From: Neckera pumila
Taxonomy: Eukaryota > Streptophyta > Bryopsida > Hypnales > Neckeraceae
Direction: 5' to 3'
Length of the DNA: 64,000 nt
Assembly: GCA_963969595.1 (NCBI GenBank)
Contig: OZ018415.1
Coordinates: 4,650,001-4,714,000 of the forward strand
Shown here one piece after another: positions 59,523 to 64,000 of the stretch. Position numbers and translations under genes: made by a program. Position 1 is the first letter of the stretch. The number at the start of each line of letters is the position of its first letter. Under the pieces are notes generated by a model. It was not told where the DNA came from and did not search any database. It saw nothing but the letters and a program-made list of their open reading frames with translations.

Positions 59523-59625
59523 CACAAAATAGTGAAATTAGGTTGCCCTACTCTAATTTATGATATCTAGCACTTTTAGACATGGTCAACTATAGTCTGG
59601 GGCAACCTAATTTCACTATTTTGTG
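59523..59625. mobile_element. 103-bp hairpin element with perfect 26-bp inverted repeats
   Basis: CACAAAATAGTGAAATTAGG... (59523-59548) is repeated perfectly inverted at 59600-59625 around a ~51-base loop. TA flanks both sides. The outermost CAC(A/T)AAATAG matches the nested element at 47551, so both probably belong to one class of TA-inserting miniature elements. Confidence 0.85.
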
Positions 59626-60187
59626 TAGTGACACTAGTTTCTTAATTTGAACTACTAGTGAATGTGGCTTGCATTAATGAATTGCCAAATGTCAATTTGC
59701 AAATATAGGCATTTGAATTTGTATCATGTTGTTAATTGAACATTTTTGGAAGCTACAATACATTCAAACACTAAAGATGGCAATATACAAGTAGGGCAGG
59801 ACACTTGTAGAAAGAAGCAGAGTTTAGCGACCAATTACAACAAAGCAAACAAGTGACATTTGGAGCCAGATAAAGAGTCTACGGGATGGAATGTAATATG
59901 CTTGGAGGAGGGACTAACATTGGTAGAAAATCAGTGACCAAATCAACAAATGATCAACAATTTTTTGTTAACTTGGGTATTATAACGTCCGTTTTCACAA
60001 TTTTTTGTTGATTTTGCCCAAGTTAACATAATGGTCAAATTATTTTTGTTGATTTGGATAGTGCAACGACAAAATCAACAAAAGATTGTTAATTTTTTTG
60101 GAATCTTTTGGAATCTTATAGAATCTTACTTGTACAATGCAAGTTTTCTTTTTAAATAATAACTCAAAATTTGGTGCCTTTTAAAGT
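59626..60187. other. Repeat-rich flank of a fold-back
   Basis: Around 59940-60075, phrases such as ACCAAATCAACAAA, TTTTTTGTTGATTT and GTTAACTTGGG / CCCAAGTTAAC recur in both orientations; similar phrases reappear at 60616-60655 on the other side of the fold-back. No gene. Confidence 0.5.
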
Positions 60188-60534
60188 AAGCAGACTAGGG
60201 GCGATTTTGGCCTAGTAAATTGACTTTTTTCAAAGAACTTTGAACTAAAAAAAGTTGGCAAATCAATCCAGCTTTCACCTTCAAAACTTTGTTTCAGATA
60301 CCAAGCCTCCAAGCAAAAGTTATAGACAAAAATAAAAAAGAGGTGGACATGGACATTTTCTTTGAAACTTTCAAACATCCTCTCTAATTTTTGTCCATAA
60401 CTTTTGATTGGAGGATCAAAATCTGAAACAAATTTTTGGAGATCAAAGCTAGCTTGACTTTCTAACTTTTTTTAGTTCAAAGTTTTTTGAAAAATTCCAT
60501 TTTCTAGGCCAAAATTGCCTCTAAAGTTTGCTGA
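60188..60534. repeat. Long imperfect palindrome (fold-back), ~150-bp arms
   Basis: The arms ~60188-60340 and ~60389-60534 are inverted copies at roughly 80% identity by eye. Shared core blocks include TTTTGGCCTAG, AACTTTGAACTAAAAAAAGT and AAAAGTTAT. The loop is ~50 bases. A transcript would form a long imperfect hairpin. Confidence 0.8.
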
Positions 60535-60639
60535 TTGTTCTAGAATTTATTTCAAATGGTTTATTCTTATAATTAAAAAAAAAAGTTCCAAAAAATTATT
60601 AATTTAAAAAAAAATTGGACCAAATCAACAAAAAAATCA

Positions 60640-60935
60640 ACACTCCTTTGTTCACAAGTACCCAAATCCTTCAACATATTAATTTGTAGAAAATAGGGAA
60701 TACAATTTTGAACAAAACTAAAAATTGGCCATTTGGAAGGACTTCTTGGTGATAAGACTTGACCAAGTAAAGAAAAAAAGATAACCATCTCTAATGTTTA
60801 GAAGTGCGCATGCAAGGGAGGCCTATTTGCACAACTATGGAGAATATAAAATAATGTATTTTTAAATGATCTTTGGTAGGAATATATCTACCTACTAGGA
60901 GAATATACCATAGAAATTTCAACTGAAAATCATTA
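60640..60935 (-). repeat. Right arm of the inverted repeat with 57105-57400
   Basis: Reverse complement of the sequence described at 57105. Its outer edge adjoins TTAACCCTTTAG (60933), which resembles the TTAACCCCTAAA termini of the MITEs, but no partner terminus was identified. Confidence 0.65.
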
Positions 60936-60936
60936 A

Positions 60937-61289
60937 CCCTTTAGTGACTGGTCGACCACTTTTTGGTTGAGATTTGGATTCTTGGTCTAATATTGTTCAA
61001 AATACATTTGATCACAAAAATCTCAAAGAGGAACGCAATTAGAATGTCTTTGTGCGCTTCAAACAAAACCAATTTCAAGAGAATTGGAGCATTGATGAAT
61101 TAGCTATGAGGTTGTAAACTCAAATGGCATGGACCTTCAAATGGGAAGTGTACAACAAAAATACAAAAAAATATGAACCAAATTGTGAGATTTTTTTGTA
61201 GCTTGATGTCTTGACAAGGCATAAGTGTTGCTTTGTAATCTCATGAATGCCCATATTCAACTTGTGCATTGGTATTTATGTAGCGCAAA
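60937..61289. other. Intergenic up to the second retroelement
   Basis: No gene seen. GCAAA at 61285-61289 would be the 5-bp target duplication of the element that starts at 61290 if its other side, outside the window, carries the same bases. Confidence 0.45.
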
Positions 61290-64000
61290 TGTCCCAGCAC
61301 AGGGCAAGCAATTTCCCAGTTATACTACCAAAAACTACTTTAAAGTATAACAAAGTGACTCTAAAGATCAAACCCGCGAGATTCTGTGAAGTAGATAGCC
61401 TTATTTGGTCTCTAAGCTAAGTCAGTACCTATATTTTCTCTTCCGGTTCTAACACAACAACCGGAAACACAACAACATCAAGAACTACAATCAGACCCTC
61501 TTCTCCTTCTCAGATCCGGTCCACTTTCTGATCCGGTATGATCAACTCACATCCACTCTTACTACCATCCAGTTTAGTTTTACCTCTGTTTCACCATCAG
61601 AGGGTTCGCCCCTTGCTTTTGAGAGTGGCAGGCTCGCCGCTCCTTCCATGAATTATAGTGGCTGAAGACCCACTTCTTCCTTCTCCAATTTCCTACACTA
61701 ATCCAAATCCAGTTTAATCCTTCACAGCAATCCTGAGAACTCCCTGGATCACCGGTCACACAAGGACCTCCCGTATGATCCTCCCATACTACAACGATCT
61801 TAGCGCCACGTTCCGTCTGTACGAAGCCAGGCGGCTGCAAGTAAACCCGTCCATTCCAACATCAACTAAAGTCCTTCCGTTTGCCCACTAAGGCAGCAAG
61901 ATCTCTTAGGAGATTGGACACTCAATCGGATTTTCCACCCAAGAGTTCTAGCACGACTAAGGAATCCTTCCCTATCCGCCTAGCCTAACAACGGCTGTCT
62001 CGCCCGGAATCCTAAACCTTAGAGCTGCTGAGGAACTGGAATCCACTCCCAACACTTTCGCAACCCGCTCACTTGCACATAAGATCAAAACAAGGACGCC
62101 AAAGGGAGAAATTACACCCGCACTAGCATGCGCCTTCCTAACTCCTCATCACACAACCCTGCCACACACGGAAGAGACACCCAACAAGAGGCCAAGAGAA
62201 GACGTACACAAAAATGAGGTGAAAAGACTCGCAGCTCCCAAGTAGGGGCTGACTTATATACAACTTGATTACAAAGCAAAAAGGCCCCCGAAAATCCGCG
62301 CTGGACATCCGGGTCCGATCCTAACCGGCCAAACCGGATCAACATCCGATCCGGTCCTAACTATCTTACAAAACTGTACACTCCTAACTACCTACCTATT
62401 CTCCAACTCCCCCACCCAGCGTAGGACTTCTGGGTTCCTCGGGCAGTTGGTTGAAGACATCGGCAAGGTTCCGGCTCCGCTCCCCGGCAGTTGGTTTCGG
62501 AAGATCTGACCCTGGCGAGGAATCTAACTGAATTGGTTGCCCAGGCCCAGGTCTCCGGTTACTCTTCTTTGACTCGGGTGTCTGATCCTTGCACTCCCTT
62601 GGATTTGATCCTCCGGCTGCAAACGAATCCGGTAGCGATATATCTGAGAGGTGGATCTCCCGGGAGTACATGGATCCGTTTAGCTTTCGACTGCTGACAT
62701 CCATCCGGTTGGCTGCCTCTCTCGCTGCCACTGAGGACGCTTCCACCCGATCGGTGAAGTCGGTTAGGATCCGAACTATCCGGGAACTGGATACCTTCTT
62801 CTCCTCATGCACCCCTTTGTTGAATAGTGCTGCCTTGACTGTAGTGGATCCGGACTCTCCAAGAGTGTCCTTCACCGACTCAGCCACCTCCCGGGTTGCC
62901 TCCGCCATCTCCCGGACTGCAGCCTTGTCTTCCCTGAGGACTACCATGTCAGCCCTTAGGGTGTCGACTTCCTCCTGAAGCCGACGGATCTCTGCCTCCT
63001 GCTTCCGATTCTCATCCGGATCGGCTAGGTATTGGCCCACCTTACCCGGCAAATCGCTATCAGCCGGTGCACCCACCATCTCTCCGATACTGGTGAGAGC
63101 TCTCCTCTTGACCTCCCAGTCCGCTCGTATCCCACACAGGATTACCGTCAACTGGTTGAACGGGTCGGCCGGGTCCTCAAGATCCGGCATCTCCACGTTC
63201 GGTCCCTGTTCTGGTGTGGACCGGACGGTTGGAGGGGTTCCTCTCTTGCGAGGAGGCGTCGTCTTCATCCGCTTCTTTGGCCGGGATGGCTCCTCCTCTT
63301 CTTCCTCTTCTGTTGCGGGTTCGGACCCGGTTTGCTCTTCCATTTCGTCATCCGAACCCGATTCTCCGTACTTCAGGATAGACTCCTAAAGGCTCCACGT
63401 CTTCTCCTCCGTATGAGTGAGGAGTTGGTTGCGGTGGTAGAGGTGGAAGAGATAGGGACTCAAAAGAGTGGCCCTACTCTTTCCGATCCTCGTTACCAGC
63501 TGAGACACCAGATCGGAAAAGATCCGGGCCCAGTTCACTTTCCGTTCCCTGCTCAGAGAACCAAAAATGGTGTTGCCGATGGTCATCGTCACCCTCGTCG
63601 GCTTCTCCGGGTGGATGATCGGAACCAAGAACTGGAGGAGGTTTCGGTGCCGGTCGCTCTTACAGTCCGTGACCGTGTACCCGTCCTTGTTGCTCGGCTC
63701 TCCATGAAACTTGTCATGGATGAACTCATCCTTTTGTCCAGCCATGCCGGAACCTCCCATCCGGAAGTTGTAAACTTCCCTCCACCTTTCTTCTTCCCAT
63801 TCGGTCGGGCGGCCCCGGAGAGTGTTGTCGAACTCGTTCGACGCCTTACACCTAATCTCTCTCACCATCCGCTCCTCCCGAAACTCCCAGGGTTTATCCA
63901 TCAAGACGAGGCACCCTATGGCGTTGAGATCCTCCATGAGCTCGGACCGGGCCGGTTCCTCCGTAGGAATGACCGGAACTACCTTCCAGAGTTTGACGTT
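61290..64000 (-). mobile_element. Second retrotransposon-like copy, 3' part, cut by window end
   Basis: The 3' terminus (plus strand TGTCCCAGCACAG from 61290) matches the terminus of the element at 29166-32978 (TGTCGTAGCACAG, reverse-complemented). The ORF at 62396-64000 is homologous to that element's ORF. The ~1.1 kb between ORF and terminus (to ~62385, possibly starting TGTACAG) contains a TATATAA box on the minus strand (62254-62260) and looks like a 3' LTR. It is GC-richer and better preserved than the first copy. Confidence 0.65.
62396..64000 (-). pseudogene. Gag-like/plant-transposon-domain ORF with one in-frame TAG, partial
   Basis: The minus-strand frame enters from beyond the window, runs to TAG at 63386-63388, and continues in the same frame from 63385 to TAG 62396-62398. 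The upstream part (to 63389) matches the globular domain of 29729-30340 (VYNF, KDGYTVTDC, TIFGSLSRERKVNWA, LFHLYH). The downstream part has an acidic/basic patch (EEEEEEEPSRPKKRMK), then a segment similar to 30575 onwards, a coiled coil (~62900-63010) and a Ser/Pro-rich tail. The true start lies outside or near the edge; the ATG at 63935-63937 is internal by comparison with the first copy. One stop mutation or a read-through site separates the halves. Confidence 0.6.

Noticed and set aside
1..64000. CRISPR arrays, tRNA genes, bacterial operons or riboswitches
   Set aside because: None seen. Repeats lack CRISPR spacing, no tRNA-like GGTTCRANTCC box with partner A box was noticed, and the genes are eukaryotic with introns.

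Overview
The window is nuclear DNA of a land plant or close streptophyte relative. The evidence is intron-bearing genes for plant-type Ran GTPase and for PsbR, a photosystem II protein of green plants, set in long AT-rich intergenic DNA full of transposon remains. I cannot name the species from sequence alone; a non-seed plant is a guess. Only three genes look intact: two Ran genes and psbR.

Layout. 1-1340 is a decayed array of ~80-bp units. 4.1-20 kb holds a Ran cluster: a truncated copy (minus, exons 1-3 only, 4173-4888), a complete copy (minus, 10187-11978) and a complete copy (plus, 16959-18659). All three share promoter sequence, and the two complete copies also share 3' UTR sequence, so they arose by local, partly inverted duplication. 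19-25 kb is GC-richer DNA with gene-like debris. 26.5-36.5 kb is a tract of broken acidic ORFs, interrupted by a 3.8-kb retrotransposon-like element (29166-32978) with a 5-bp target duplication. 38-42 kb is AT-rich and apparently empty. 42.1-46.5 kb is a broken transposase gene whose middle is replaced by a 2.3-kb tract carrying 24 copies of the 9-bp motif CCDANTTGG. psbR lies at 49367-50659 with a G-box/GATA promoter. 50.7-61.3 kb is mostly miniature transposons, fold-backs and inverted repeats. 61290-64000 is a second, minus-strand copy of the retrotransposon-like family, running off the window.

The most striking features are the CCDANTTGG array; two families of non-coding elements with TTAA at both ends and inverted repeats starting CCCCTAAA (a piggyBac-like signature), one carrying a nested 140-bp hairpin element whose empty site is visible in a sister copy; and the fact that every in-frame stop breaking the gag-like ORFs is TAG, as expected from C-to-T decay at methylated CAG sites.

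The intact genes do not form one pathway: Ran drives nucleo-cytoplasmic transport and spindle/nuclear-envelope assembly, and PsbR supports the oxygen-evolving complex. Exon structures were read by eye from splice signals and protein conservation; repeat boundaries rest on visible inverted or direct repeats.
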